This document shows positions 18,301-26,832 of a DNA stretch of 64,000 nt, in pieces. Each line of letters opens with the position of its first letter. Position 1 is the stretch's first letter. Origin of the DNA: Lachnospiraceae bacterium (GTDB lineage: Bacteria; Bacillota; Clostridia; Lachnospirales; Lachnospiraceae); assembly GCA_017535945.1 (NCBI GenBank), contig JAFXTJ010000052.1, positions 21,839 to 85,838 of the forward strand, in the 5' to 3' direction. The position numbers and the translations under genes are program-made. The notes under the pieces are model-generated. The model made no database searches. It was not told the DNA's origin and worked only from the letters and a program-made list of their open reading frames with translations.

Positions 18301-18902
18301 CCGGCCATCCGCTGGAACCGGATATCGCATTTCTGAACAAACACGCCACAGCGCGGGCAATGGACTTCGCGATCAACGAAGAGACCGAATGCCCGGCAGT
18401 GGAAGACGGCGCGCGTGTGACGATCGGCGGGATCGTCGCCGGGAAACAGCTGAAATATACGAAACGGGACGAACAGATGGCCATCCTCACGCTCGAGGAC
18501 CTGACGGGCAGTGTGGAGGTGCTGGTCTTTCCCAAATGCTATGCCGGCTATTCCGAAAAACTCAATGAGGACGCCCGCCTGCTCATCAAAGGGCGCGTAT
18601 CCTGCGAAGCGGATGCCGACGCCAAGCTCATCGCCGAAGACGTGACTCTGTTCTCGGAAGCTCCCCGCACCGTCTGGGTCCGGTTCAATGACCGTGCCGA
18701 ATACGAAGCACACAAGGATGTCCTCACCGCCCTCCTGCAGCAGGCAGCATCGGGTCCGGCCGGCAACTGCTCCTTCGTGGTCTACCTGACGCAGGAGAAA
18801 CAGAAAAAAGCCCTCTCCGATATCCCCCGCATCGCACTCACTCCGGATCTCCTCTCCGCATTGGAGAACACCTTCGCCAAAGCAAACGTAAAAGTAGTTT
18901 GA
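15390..18902 (+). CDS. dnaE: DNA polymerase III alpha subunit (DnaE)
   Basis: The 1170-residue protein is a C-family replicative polymerase. An N-terminal PHP domain keeps its metal motifs (HLHTHTQYSLLDG, ITDHG, LGCEVY, NDCHY). The palm holds GPGRGSAAGSLVSY and the catalytic aspartates in MPDIDVDFEYARR. Then come the fingers, the helix-hairpin-helix (TAVRGVGRTLVASL) and a C-terminal OB fold (ARVTIGGIVAGKQLKYTKR). No exonuclease insertion is seen, so it is not PolC; Clostridia usually carry both types. I chose ATG 15390, just before MAFVHLHTHTQ, with AAAAGAGGG upstream; the same frame is open about 1.2 kb further upstream, antisense to MBOAT, but that part is not homologous. Confidence 0.96.
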   Translation: MAFVHLHTHTQYSLLDGSNKIADYVARVRELGMTAAAITDHGVMYGVIDFYKACTEAGIRPILGCEVYVAPDSRYDRENNASGERYYHLILLAENNKGYENLTQLVSRGFTEGYYYKPRVDRELLAQYHEGLICLSACLAGEVAVKLTAGDYEGARATACWYRETFGADNYFLELQDHGLPEQKRVNSGLLRLKEELGIPLVATNDCHYTLPEDWEAHDVLLCIQTAKKITDTDRMRYAQGQYYVRSEEEMRALFPYAPEAIDNTQRIADRCEVTIEFGVRRIPRYDVPDGTDSLTCLTRLCLDGLVRRYPDEDVSDPEHPLRKRLDYELSVITRMGFVDYFLIVWDYINYARQHDISVGPGRGSAAGSLVSYCLGITNLDPLRYDLLFERFLNPERVSMPDIDVDFEYARRQEVIDYVTEKYGKDRVTQIITFGTLAARGVVRDVARAMDLSYARGDQIAKLIPNELNITLERALEISPGLKAAEEADPEVARLLSYCRKLEGLPRHASVHAAGVVICSAPAMELVPLARAQDGSVTTQFPMTTIEELGLLKMDFLGLRTLTVIKDAVRSANALAGREPQDPDYIDIDRIDLNDPVSMDLISSGRTDGVFQLESGGMQSFMKDLKPRSFEDIIAGISLYRPGPMDFIPKYIAGKNDPQHITYETPELVSILEPTYGCIVYQEQVMQIVQRLAGYSLGRADLLRRAMSKKKQHVMEVERKNFIEGIPGDEIPGCSGNGISPATAGRIYDSMMDFAKYAFNKSHAACYAVVALQTAWLKARYPAEFMAAVMTSVIDMSTKLTGYMNSTRAMGIRILPPDINEGGIGFVPVIREDGSRAIRYALTAVRGVGRTLVASLEEERAKRGPFSSLEEFCRRMIPTGDLNRRALENLIKAGAFDSLGGSRRQHLLDCVPCMEQAQQNAKDNISGQISLFDLFDASAAPQPAAAAPAAPEYDKPQLLAMEKEVLGIYLSGHPLEPDIAFLNKHATARAMDFAINEETECPAVEDGARVTIGGIVAGKQLKYTKRDEQMAILTLEDLTGSVEVLVFPKCYAGYSEKLNEDARLLIKGRVSCEADADAKLIAEDVTLFSEAPRTVWVRFNDRAEYEAHKDVLTALLQQAASGPAGNCSFVVYLTQEKQKKALSDIPRIALTPDLLSALENTFAKANVKVV

Positions 18903-18926
18903 TTCTTTACGATTTTCTGTTATAAT
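18899..18926 (+). promoter_or_regulatory. Putative promoter for the DUF3048 lipoprotein gene
   Basis: TTGATT (18899-18904) and a perfect TATAAT (18921-18926) are spaced 16 bases apart. The -35 box overlaps the dnaE stop codon. The ATG follows 52 bases downstream. Confidence 0.65.
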
Positions 18927-18977
18927 ATTTGCACTTTGTTTATAGATGTAAGGATCCAAAAAGAGAGGAAGAACGTC

Positions 18978-20174
18978 ATGAAGAACAGGATCGCACGCAA
19001 ACTGATCTCGGTCGCAGCAGCAGGAATGCTGGTCATCTCCCTTGCCGCCTGCGGCGGCGCAGGAAACGCAAACACTGCGCAGACTACCGTTGAAGCCAAG
19101 CCGGACATCTTTGAAGAGAAGCCGGCCGAGCCCGCTCCCGCGGAGGAACCGGCTCCCGCAGAAGAACCTGCTCCCGCAGAGGAGCCCGTTCCCGAGGAAG
19201 AACCCGCCATGGAGATGCCCGCCGGCATGTATGCCTCGGAGCTCACAGGCCTCCCCATCCCGGAGGAACTGAAGAATCAGCGTCCCATCACCGCCATGGT
19301 GGATAATGAGATCAAGGCACTGGATCACTACGGCACCGCTCAGGCGGATATCGTCTATGAGCTCATGAACAGCACGGCCAACGATCGCATCACGAGACTC
19401 ATGTGCGTCGTCAAGGACTGGGGCGCCATCGAGCAGCTCGGCAGCATCCGCAGCACGCGTCCCACCAACATCATGCTGACCGCGGAGTACAATGCCGTGC
19501 TCTGCCACGACGGCGGTCCTTACCATAATGACGCGTATTTCGCCAAGGGCTTCATCGAGCACTTCTCCGGCGATTTCTCCCGCGTCAATAACGGGAAGCC
19601 GCGTGAGTTCACGGAGTATATCCTCTCCGGCGATCTCGACCGCGATTTCTCCAAGTATAATGTCTCCACGGAGTATGATGAAGGATTCTCCGCCGACACG
19701 CCGCATTTCAATTTCGTGGATTACGGCAAGGAGGTCGATCTGGAAGGGACCTACGACAGGACCTATCACGTAAAGCAGATCATCCTGCCCTTCCCGCACA
19801 ATTCGTCCCTGCTCAACTACAATGACGAGACGGAGTGCTACGAGTACTACGAATACGGCAAGCCCCACCTCGACGGCGATTCCGGCGAGCCTCTGGCTTT
19901 CACCAATGTCTTCCTGCAGAAGTGCTCCTTCACCAAGCTTGATGAGAACGGCTATCTCGTCTACAACTGCCTGGGCAGCGGCGAGGGCTTCTACATCACC
20001 AAGGGGATCGAAAAGAGCGTCAGCTGGGTCAAGCAGGATGACCGCGATTTCACGCGTTTCTATGATGACAACGGCGATGAGATCCAGGTCAACCGCGGCA
20101 AGACATACATCACCCTGGTACCCGACGATTCCTGGGACAAGGTCCAGGCCAACGAAGAGATCTACACGGAATGA
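18978..20174 (+). CDS. DUF3048 (YerB-like) lipoprotein
   Basis: The 398-residue product has a lipoprotein signal with lipobox LAAC (MLVISLAACGG). A low-complexity linker of repeated EPAPAE units (~48-80) leads to the DUF3048 body. Its hallmark start is ELTGLPIPEELKNQRPITAMVDN, followed by QADIVYELMNSTANDRITR and IRSTRPTNIML. YerB-like proteins are exported and of unknown activity. ATG 18978 is preceded by AGAGGAAG; an upstream frame extension lacks a site. It lies 15 bases before a SleB-type hydrolase gene, so the pair may act together at the cell wall. Confidence 0.9.
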   Translation: MKNRIARKLISVAAAGMLVISLAACGGAGNANTAQTTVEAKPDIFEEKPAEPAPAEEPAPAEEPAPAEEPVPEEEPAMEMPAGMYASELTGLPIPEELKNQRPITAMVDNEIKALDHYGTAQADIVYELMNSTANDRITRLMCVVKDWGAIEQLGSIRSTRPTNIMLTAEYNAVLCHDGGPYHNDAYFAKGFIEHFSGDFSRVNNGKPREFTEYILSGDLDRDFSKYNVSTEYDEGFSADTPHFNFVDYGKEVDLEGTYDRTYHVKQIILPFPHNSSLLNYNDETECYEYYEYGKPHLDGDSGEPLAFTNVFLQKCSFTKLDENGYLVYNCLGSGEGFYITKGIEKSVSWVKQDDRDFTRFYDDNGDEIQVNRGKTYITLVPDDSWDKVQANEEIYTE

Positions 20175-20189
20175 CGGATCGGTCATGCT

Positions 20190-21293
20190 ATGCAGGGAGC
20201 CCGGCGCATAAAACCGTATATTACCCTATTAGCGGTCCTGCCGTCTCTCTGCGCATGCATGCTTTCACCCGCCTGTCTTCTTGTCAGCGCGGCTGACGGG
20301 ATTCCCTCCAAGGTCGCCGGTGCCGGCGCACTGCTGGATCCCCGTTCAACTTCCAAAGACGTGCCGGCCATGCCGGTCCGCGATGCATCTTCGGCGGACG
20401 CTTCGTCGGATGCCTCCGCCGAGCTGAAGTATCCCGACCTCTTTATGGCGGATATCGATGAGGTCATGAATGTCCGCAAGGAACCGAGCAGTTCTTCCGA
20501 GAAGATCGGTGTTCTCTATAAGGACTGCGGCGGCACGATCCTGGAGCAGCAGGACGGCTGGACCAAGATCAAAAGCGGCGACCTCGTCGGCTGGGCCAGC
20601 AACGACTATCTCGTTTTCGGCGCGGAAGCGGAGCGCATGGCGAGGGATGTTGGCGTCAATATGGTCGAAGTGACGACGGAATCTCTGCGCGTCAGAGGGG
20701 CGCCGGATAAGGACGCCATCGTCCACGGACTGGTCACGGTCGGTGACCGTTTCCCGCTCATCAGCGAAGATGACGGTTCAGGCTATGTCTGCATCGATTT
20801 TGACGGCAAAGAGGGCTATATCAGCAGCGAGTATGCCGATATCTCCTTCCAGGTGGACAGCGGGGAGACGCTTGCTGCCATCCAGAAGCGCGAGGAGGAA
20901 GCCCGCAAAGCCAAACTCAAGGCGAAGCTCACCGCCAATCAGGGTGCTGTCCAGACCAATGCGGACGAGACCAGACTGCTGGCCGCCCTCATCCAGTGTG
21001 AAGCGGGCAATCAGCCCTACGAGGGTCAGCTCGGCGTCGGCGCCGTGGTCATGAACCGCGTACGCAGCGGCGCTTATCCCAACTCAGTGGTCGGCGTGAT
21101 CTACGCATCCGGACAGTTTACCCCGGCCGGCAGCGGCCGTGTGGCCGAGACCTACAACGGGACCATCAAGGACAGCTGTCTGCAGGCTGCGCAGGCCGCC
21201 ATCAACGGCGAGACCACCGTGGGCGGGGCCGTTCACTTCCGCCGTGCCGGCAGCCACGAGGGAACCGTCATCGGCGGACATGTCTTCTGGTAA
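20190..21293 (+). CDS. Secreted cell wall hydrolase: two SH3 domains plus SleB-type (Hydrolase_2) domain
   Basis: The 367-residue protein carries a signal peptide (~1-35). Two bacterial SH3 repeats follow, MADIDEVMNVRKEPSSSSEKIG (~89-145) and VEVTTESLRVRGAPDKDAIVHG (~157-220), then a charged helical linker and a SleB/CwlJ-type domain from ~262. The catalytic Glu is expected in LIQCEAGNQPYEGQLGVGAV; VMNRV and GQFTPAGSGR follow the family pattern. Such enzymes cleave peptidoglycan glycan strands, sometimes cortex in spores. The ribosome site before ATG is weak. Substrate preference is unknown. Confidence 0.9.
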   Translation: MQGARRIKPYITLLAVLPSLCACMLSPACLLVSAADGIPSKVAGAGALLDPRSTSKDVPAMPVRDASSADASSDASAELKYPDLFMADIDEVMNVRKEPSSSSEKIGVLYKDCGGTILEQQDGWTKIKSGDLVGWASNDYLVFGAEAERMARDVGVNMVEVTTESLRVRGAPDKDAIVHGLVTVGDRFPLISEDDGSGYVCIDFDGKEGYISSEYADISFQVDSGETLAAIQKREEEARKAKLKAKLTANQGAVQTNADETRLLAALIQCEAGNQPYEGQLGVGAVVMNRVRSGAYPNSVVGVIYASGQFTPAGSGRVAETYNGTIKDSCLQAAQAAINGETTVGGAVHFRRAGSHEGTVIGGHVFW

Positions 21294-21314
21294 CATGCAA
21301 CGGAGGGTACGGAT

Positions 21315-21755
21315 ATGAACATGCTGGTATTCTGGCTGATCGTTCTTGTCGTCTGTGTGGTCATCGAGCTCTTTACCATGGGGCTTACCACGATCTGGTT
21401 CGCATGCGGCGCAGCCGTGGCTGCGATCGTCGCGATCTTCCTGCCGGAGCTCATCCCGGTGCAGGCGATCGCCTTTGTCATCGTTTCGCTCATCGTCGTC
21501 CTGACCGTCCGGCCCATCGCCGTGAAATATTTCAACAAAGACAGAGCCCGCACCAACATCGAAGGGATGATCGGCAAGCAGGGGATCGTCATCGGCGAGA
21601 TCGACAATCTCCAGGGCTGCGGCCGGATCACTGTGGGCGGCATCGAATGGAGCGCGCGCAGCGTATCCAATGAGGTGAAGATCCCCGTCGGCAGCGTCGT
21701 GATCATACGCGCTGTGGACGGTGTTAAATTGCTGGTCGAGCAGGAGCAAGCCTGA
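21315..21755 (+). CDS. NfeD-like membrane protein
   Basis: This 146-residue protein has two to three membrane helices (residues 3-70) followed by a small OB-fold domain (GMIGKQGIVIGEIDNLQGCG to PVGSVVIIRAVDGVKLLV). That is the short NfeD form without a protease domain. NfeD proteins pair with SPFH proteins such as the one encoded 21 bases downstream and are thought to organise membrane microdomains or membrane protein quality control. A GGAGG-containing site precedes ATG 21315. Confidence 0.92.
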   Translation: MNMLVFWLIVLVVCVVIELFTMGLTTIWFACGAAVAAIVAIFLPELIPVQAIAFVIVSLIVVLTVRPIAVKYFNKDRARTNIEGMIGKQGIVIGEIDNLQGCGRITVGGIEWSARSVSNEVKIPVGSVVIIRAVDGVKLLVEQEQA

Positions 21756-21776
21756 CCCGGCCTGAAAGGAGCGCTT

Positions 21777-22697
21777 ATGCTGATCTTTATCATCGTATTA
21801 CTCGTCATCCTGCTGGTGGTGCTGGTATCCTGCATCACGATCGTTCCTCAGGCGCACGCCTATGTCGTGGAACGTCTGGGGGCCTACCAGGGAACCTGGA
21901 ATGTGGGCCTGCATCTCAAGGTGCCCTTCATCGACCGCATCGCCAGGCGCGTCAACTTAAAGGAGCAGGTCTGCGATTTCCCGCCCCAGCCCGTGATCAC
22001 CAAGGATAACGTCACGATGCAGATCGATTCCATCGTCTTCTTCATGATCACGGATCCCCGCCTCTTCTCCTACGGCGTGGAGAATCCGATCCTGGCCATC
22101 GAGAATCTGACCGCCACCACGCTGCGCAATATCATCGGCGACATGGAACTGGATCAGACCCTGACCTCGCGTGAGATCATCAACACCAAGATGCGCGCGA
22201 CGCTCGACGAGGCGACCGATCCCTGGGGCATCAAGGTCACCCGTGTGGAATTAAAGAACATCACCCCGCCCGCCGCGATCCGCGACGCCATGGAGAAGCA
22301 GATGAAGGCAGAGCGCGAGAAGCGTGAAGCGATCCTCCGTGCGGAAGGTGTCAAGCAGGCAACCATCCTTGAATCCGAGGGTAAGAAAGCCTCCCAGATC
22401 CTCAATGCGGAAGCCGAGAAGCAGGCCACCATCCTGGCTGCGGAAGCCCAGAAGGAAAAGGAGATCCGCGAAGCAGAGGGCCGTGCGGAAGCCATCCGCC
22501 AGGTCCAGCAGGCCAATGCCGACGGTATCCGCATGATCAAGGAAGCCGGCGCGGACGATGCGGTCTTAAAGATCCGCTCTCTGGAAGCATTTGCCCAGGC
22601 CGCCGACGGCAAGGCGACCAAGATCATCATCCCCTCCGAGATCCAGGGGCTGGCGGGACTCGCCTCCTCCCTGCAGGGCGTCATCACCAAGGAGTAA
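21777..22697 (+). CDS. SPFH domain (stomatin/prohibitin-like, QmcA type) protein
   Basis: The 306-residue protein has an N-terminal membrane anchor (1-22), an SPFH domain (IVPQAHAYVVERLGAYQGTW to about residue 180) and a long Ala/Glu-rich coiled coil with repeated EAEKQATILAAEAQKEKE heptads. SPFH proteins build large oligomers at the membrane and recruit or restrain proteases and other membrane proteins. The NfeD partner is directly upstream. AAAGGAG lies 7 bases before ATG. The next gene, argF, starts four bases after its stop, probably a chance neighbour. Confidence 0.93.
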   Translation: MLIFIIVLLVILLVVLVSCITIVPQAHAYVVERLGAYQGTWNVGLHLKVPFIDRIARRVNLKEQVCDFPPQPVITKDNVTMQIDSIVFFMITDPRLFSYGVENPILAIENLTATTLRNIIGDMELDQTLTSREIINTKMRATLDEATDPWGIKVTRVELKNITPPAAIRDAMEKQMKAEREKREAILRAEGVKQATILESEGKKASQILNAEAEKQATILAAEAQKEKEIREAEGRAEAIRQVQQANADGIRMIKEAGADDAVLKIRSLEAFAQAADGKATKIIIPSEIQGLAGLASSLQGVITKE

Positions 22698-22700
22698 GCC

Positions 22701-23693
22701 ATGAAAGATCATCCGCTGCACGGACGGGATTTTCTGAAGCTGCTTGATTTCTCTTCCGAAGAGATCATGGGGCTTATCGACCTCGCGTCCGAACTGAAGA
22801 AAAAGAAGAAAGCGGGCATCCCGCATGCCGTCTATCAGGGCAGAAACCTCGCTCTGATCTTTGAGAAGACGAGCACACGGACCCGCTGCGCCTTTGAAGT
22901 GGCCGCGCACGATCTCGGGATGGGCACGACCTATCTGAACCCGAAGGATTCCCAGATCGGGAAGAAGGAATCCATCCGGGACACCGCACGCGTCCTCTCC
23001 GGGATGTTTGACGGCATCGAATACCGTGGCTTCGGTCAGGAGATCGTGGAGGAACTCGCGAAATACTCCGATGTGCCCGTATTCAACGGCCTGACCAATG
23101 AATTCCACCCGACTCAGATGCTGGCGGATCTGCTGACGGTCAAGGAGCATTTCGGCAGACTCTCCGGCATCCGTTTCGCCTATCTGGGAGATGCGCGCTA
23201 CAATACCGGCAACTCCCTGATGGTGGCCTGTGCCAAGATGGGACTCCACTTCACCATTGTCGCACCCGAAAAATATCATCCCGATAAGGCCCTGCAGGAT
23301 ACCTGCCGGGAGATCGCCGCCTCCACGGGCGGCAGCATCACGCTCACGGAGGATGTGCGGGAGGGAACCAAAGACGCGGATGTCATCTCCACGGATGTGT
23401 GGGTGTCCATGGGCGAACCCGATGAGATCTGGGAGGAACGGATCCGCGATCTCTCGCCCTATCGTGTGGACAAAGCAGTCATGGACAATGCTTCTCCGGA
23501 AGCCATCTTCCTCCACTGCCTGCCCAGCTTCCATGATCTCGGGACCGGCATCGGCCGTGAGATCCATGAGAAATACGGGCTGAACGAGATGGAGGTCACG
23601 GACGAGGTCTTCGAGTCGCCGGCATCCCTTGTTTTCGAGGAAGCGGAGAACCGTATGCACACGATCAAGGCGGTGCTCTATGCCATGCTGTAA
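22701..23693 (+). CDS. argF: Ornithine carbamoyltransferase
   Basis: It joins carbamoyl phosphate to ornithine, giving citrulline for arginine synthesis; the same enzyme can run backward in the deiminase pathway. The 330-residue product has the carbamoyl-phosphate site [13 protein letters not shown], the [13 protein letters not shown] segment and the HCLPSFHD ornithine/catalysis loop. No other arg gene is nearby, so biosynthetic versus catabolic use cannot be decided from context. The AAGGAG site in the end of the SPFH gene suggests coupled translation. Confidence 0.95.
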   Translation: MKDHPLHGRDFLKLLDFSSEEIMGLIDLASELKKKKKAGIPHAVYQGRNLALIFEKTSTRTRCAFEVAAHDLGMGTTYLNPKDSQIGKKESIRDTARVLSGMFDGIEYRGFGQEIVEELAKYSDVPVFNGLTNEFHPTQMLADLLTVKEHFGRLSGIRFAYLGDARYNTGNSLMVACAKMGLHFTIVAPEKYHPDKALQDTCREIAASTGGSITLTEDVREGTKDADVISTDVWVSMGEPDEIWEERIRDLSPYRVDKAVMDNASPEAIFLHCLPSFHDLGTGIGREIHEKYGLNEMEVTDEVFESPASLVFEEAENRMHTIKAVLYAML

Positions 23694-23707
23694 ACAGGAC
23701 GGTCACC

Positions 23708-24517
23708 TTGCATAAAGAAACGATCGAAGGGCAGCTTACCACCGTATGGGCTGCCCGTCCTCTTGTCTACCACCCGGTGACGCATGGTTCCACCAATGAT
23801 CTGGCCGGGACGCTGGCGCGACAGGGAGCCGTTCACGGCACTCTGGTGGTGACCGGGGAACAGCAAAGCGGACGGGGCCGCATGGGCAGAGCGTGGCTCT
23901 GTCCGCCGGGCGCCAATATCGCCATGAGTCTGATCCTGCGGCCGGAGATCCCCATGGAGCGGATCCCGCTCCTCACACTGATCGCGGGACTCTCCGTTGC
24001 GGAAGCGATCGCCGCCCTGCTGCCCGCGGTTGCTCCGCAGGTCCGGATCAAATGGCCCAATGACATTGTCATCGCCGGCAGAAAGGTCTGCGGGATCCTC
24101 ACGGAATCCGTGACCATGCCGGAAGGAGAGCCCGCCTGCTGCATCATCGGGATCGGCATCAACATCCTGCAGCGGGAATTCCCCGGAGAGATCGCCGCGA
24201 CCGCAGGCTCCGTCCTCTCGCAGACAGGGATAACGATCAGCCGGTCCGCCACAGTCGCCGCATTCTGTGGCCGTTTTGAAAAAAACTATGATGAATTCGC
24301 ACAGACCGCAGACCTCGCGCCTTTCCTGCCCGCCTACGAAACCCGGCTGGCAGGGACCGGCAGCACCGTGCGGGTCATCGAACCGGGAGAAGCCTATGAA
24401 GGCACGGCTCTCGGGATCGACCGGGACGGCTGTCTGCTCGTGCGGAAACAGGACGGAGAGACCGTACGGGTGATCGCAGGCGACGTCTCCGTCCGCGGGC
24501 TCTGCGGTTATATATGA
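23708..24517 (+). CDS. birA: Biotin--[acetyl-CoA carboxylase] ligase, short form without HTH
   Basis: The 269-residue enzyme makes biotinyl-AMP and attaches biotin to carboxylase subunits. Motifs are HGSTNDLA, the adenylate loop SGRGRMGRAW and RIKWPNDIVIAGRKVCGIL, with a small C-terminal SH3-like domain (GTALGIDRDGCLLV). The N-terminal winged-helix repressor domain of two-domain BirA is absent, so it should not regulate biotin genes directly. The start is TTG 23708, 14 bases after argF. Confidence 0.93.
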   Translation: MHKETIEGQLTTVWAARPLVYHPVTHGSTNDLAGTLARQGAVHGTLVVTGEQQSGRGRMGRAWLCPPGANIAMSLILRPEIPMERIPLLTLIAGLSVAEAIAALLPAVAPQVRIKWPNDIVIAGRKVCGILTESVTMPEGEPACCIIGIGINILQREFPGEIAATAGSVLSQTGITISRSATVAAFCGRFEKNYDEFAQTADLAPFLPAYETRLAGTGSTVRVIEPGEAYEGTALGIDRDGCLLVRKQDGETVRVIAGDVSVRGLCGYI

Positions 24518-24541
24518 ACACAGGAAGAAAGGAGTCCTGCC

Positions 24542-25369
24542 ATGGTCCTTGTCATTGATGTCGGCAATACCAATATCACCTGCGGGGTGTTCGCCGCGGA
24601 TACGGAAGGCGGCGAGGCGAAGTGCACCTTCCGCCTGATGACCCAGACGCCCCGCACCTCGGACGAATACGGACTGGAGATCCTCTCGCTCCTAAAGCTG
24701 AACGGTCTGAATAAGGGCGATCTCACCGGCGTCATCATCGCGAGCGTGGTGCCCAAGGTCATGCACGCGCTGGTGAACGGCATCATCAAATACATCGGCC
24801 ACCACCCCTATATCGTGGGCCCCGGCATCAAGACCGGCATCCGCATCGCGACGGACAATCCGCGGGAGGTCGGTCCCGACCGTATCGTGGATGCCGTGGC
24901 AGCCTATACGATCTACGGCGGTCCGGTCCTGGTGATCGATTTCGGGACTGCCACGACCTATGATCTGGTGGATGATACCGGCTCCTTCGGGGTGGGCATC
25001 ACCGCCCCCGGCATGCGGATCTCCGCCAAAGCCCTGTGGGAGGATACCGCCAAGCTGCCGGAGATCGAGATCCGCAAACCGGATTCCATTCTGGCCAGAG
25101 AAACGGTGAGCAGCATGCAGGCAGGCCTCGTCTACGGTCAGATCGGACAGACCTCCTATATCATCGAACGCGTCCGCGAAGAAAGCGGATTTAAAAACAT
25201 GCGTGTAGTCGCGACCGGCGGCCTCGGACGCATGATCTCCGAAGAGACAAAAGAGATCGATGTCTATGACCCGCTGCTGACACTGCGGGGGCTGCAGATC
25301 CTGTACCGTAAAAACAGGCGCAGCAAACCCGCCGCAACGGAATTCGAGGAGGGCAGTCCAGAGACATGA
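24542..25369 (+). CDS. coaX: Type III pantothenate kinase
   Basis: CoaX phosphorylates pantothenate in the first step of coenzyme A synthesis. The 275-residue protein has the ASKHA-fold phosphate loop [15 protein letters not shown] and the catalytic region [12 protein letters not shown] with [21 protein letters not shown] lies upstream of ATG. The stop overlaps the next start (ATGA). Placement beside birA links two cofactor steps needed by acetyl-CoA carboxylase, though this may only be a housekeeping cluster. Confidence 0.95.
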   Translation: MVLVIDVGNTNITCGVFAADTEGGEAKCTFRLMTQTPRTSDEYGLEILSLLKLNGLNKGDLTGVIIASVVPKVMHALVNGIIKYIGHHPYIVGPGIKTGIRIATDNPREVGPDRIVDAVAAYTIYGGPVLVIDFGTATTYDLVDDTGSFGVGITAPGMRISAKALWEDTAKLPEIEIRKPDSILARETVSSMQAGLVYGQIGQTSYIIERVREESGFKNMRVVATGGLGRMISEETKEIDVYDPLLTLRGLQILYRKNRRSKPAATEFEEGSPET

Positions 25370-25794
25370 CGGAAGAAAACAACATCAACGAAACCGAACT
25401 GAATGAGACCCTGCAGGAAGCGGAGAAACTGGGTCTCCTGCCGGACGGGCGCATCGTCCTGTGCGGTGCCAATGCCTACGAGCAGAAATACTACTACAAT
25501 CCCGTCTTCCTGAAGATCCCCGAGAGCATCCGGGAGGAGCTCAGGATCATCTGTGTCCTCTTTACGCAGGAGGCGGGCGGGATCTTTACGATCGAATTCG
25601 AGGAAGACGGAGAGATCTTCCTGCGGACCGAATGCGACGAGGAGGATATCACCTGGGACAGCGTCAGCGCCGGTCTCCTCTCCGGAGAGATTCGGAGAAA
25701 GCGGGAGGATCTTTTCTCCGCCATCTCCCTCTATTACCGTGCCATGATCCTCCATGAGGATGTGAGTGCACTCCTGTCCGGGGAAGATGACTGA
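25366..25794 (+). CDS. Small acidic protein of a conserved clostridial family (DUF6145-like)
   Basis: The 142-residue soluble protein has an N-terminal acidic helix and a central [21 protein letters not shown] segment. [25 protein letters not shown] follows, then helices at the end. It resembles a conserved family I recall as DUF6145, found between coaX and dus genes in Lachnospiraceae; I am not certain of the family name. No catalytic motif is visible. It overlaps coaX by four bases and dusB by eight, so the three are translated as one unit. Confidence 0.75.
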   Translation: MTEENNINETELNETLQEAEKLGLLPDGRIVLCGANAYEQKYYYNPVFLKIPESIREELRIICVLFTQEAGGIFTIEFEEDGEIFLRTECDEEDITWDSVSAGLLSGEIRRKREDLFSAISLYYRAMILHEDVSALLSGEDD

Positions 25795-26776
25795 CCCCTC
25801 ACACATCGGAACGCTTCATCCCCTGAAAGTCGGTGAAGTGACTCTGCCCTGTAATATCGCGCTGGCCCCCATGGCGGGCGTGACGGATTCCCCGTTCCGC
25901 AGGATCTGCCGCGGGATGGGCGCGGGATTCGTGAGCGGCGAGATGATCAGCGCCAAAGCACTGGTCTACCGGAATAAAAATACGGCGGCCCTGTGCCTGA
26001 TCCACCCGGAGGAACACCCGGTCAGCCTCCAGCTCTTCGGGAACGATCCCGAGATCATGGCTCAAGCGGCCGCGATCCTGGCGGAAGAATATCCGCATGA
26101 TGTCCTGGACATCAATATGGGCTGTCCCGTACCAAAGGTCGTAAAAAACGGCGAAGGCAGCGCGCTCATGCGCGATCCCGCCCTGATCGGCCGCATCGTC
26201 GAAGCGGTCGTGCGCACAGCCGCCCGTCCCGTGACGGTGAAACTCCGGAAAGGCTTCGGGAGAGACGAATGCTCCGCCCCGGAATGTGCTCTGGCCGCCG
26301 AGGCCGGCGGTGCCGCGGCGGTAACGATACACGGCCGCACGAGAGAACAATACTACAGCGGAAGCGCCGACTGGGAAGCCATCCGGCTCGTGAAAGAAGC
26401 CTTACATATCCCGGTCTTCGCCAACGGCGATGTGACAGATGCCGCCTCCTGTGCTAAGATATTGGCCGTGACCGGCTGTGACGGCGTCATGATCGGCCGC
26501 GCCGCCGAAGGCGATCCCTGGATCTTCCGGGAGGTGACCGCCGGCCTGTCCGGAGCAGCCGTACCGCCCCGCCCGGACCGAAACGAACTGCGGGAAATGA
26601 TCCTGACGCATGCGCGCCTGCTCACAGAGGATAAGGGAGAGTTCACCGCCATGCGGGAAATGCGAAAGCACGCCGCCTGGTACCTGCGGGGGCTCCCCGG
26701 CGCCGCGCGGATGCGCGTACGGCTCTCCGCTATGGAACACTTTGAAGAACTGGAAACCATGCTGCAGCTGTTATAA
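25787..26776 (+). CDS. dusB: tRNA-dihydrouridine synthase (DusB-like)
   Basis: This FMN enzyme reduces uridines in tRNA D-loops. The 329-residue protein is a TIM barrel with NIALAPMAGVTDSPFR, the catalytic Cys in DINMGCPVPKVVKNGEGSAL, VTVKLRKGF, IHGRTREQYYSG and VFANGDVTD for FMN binding. A helical tRNA-binding tail follows. I chose ATG 25787 (MTDPSHIG), overlapping the end of the upstream gene by eight bases; a slightly longer frame is open from 25766. Confidence 0.94.
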   Translation: MTDPSHIGTLHPLKVGEVTLPCNIALAPMAGVTDSPFRRICRGMGAGFVSGEMISAKALVYRNKNTAALCLIHPEEHPVSLQLFGNDPEIMAQAAAILAEEYPHDVLDINMGCPVPKVVKNGEGSALMRDPALIGRIVEAVVRTAARPVTVKLRKGFGRDECSAPECALAAEAGGAAAVTIHGRTREQYYSGSADWEAIRLVKEALHIPVFANGDVTDAASCAKILAVTGCDGVMIGRAAEGDPWIFREVTAGLSGAAVPPRPDRNELREMILTHARLLTEDKGEFTAMREMRKHAAWYLRGLPGAARMRVRLSAMEHFEELETMLQLL

Positions 26777-26832
26777 ACCGCAGCTGCCCCTGTACAGAAA
26801 AGACCGGAAAGGACCGGGATCGGAACAGAGCC

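Noticed and set aside
17988-20186. A 732-codon open frame on the minus strand opposite dnaE and the DUF3048 gene
   Set aside because: It has no recognisable domain, crosses two well-supported genes and their promoter, and such frames are expected in GC-rich DNA with strong codon bias.
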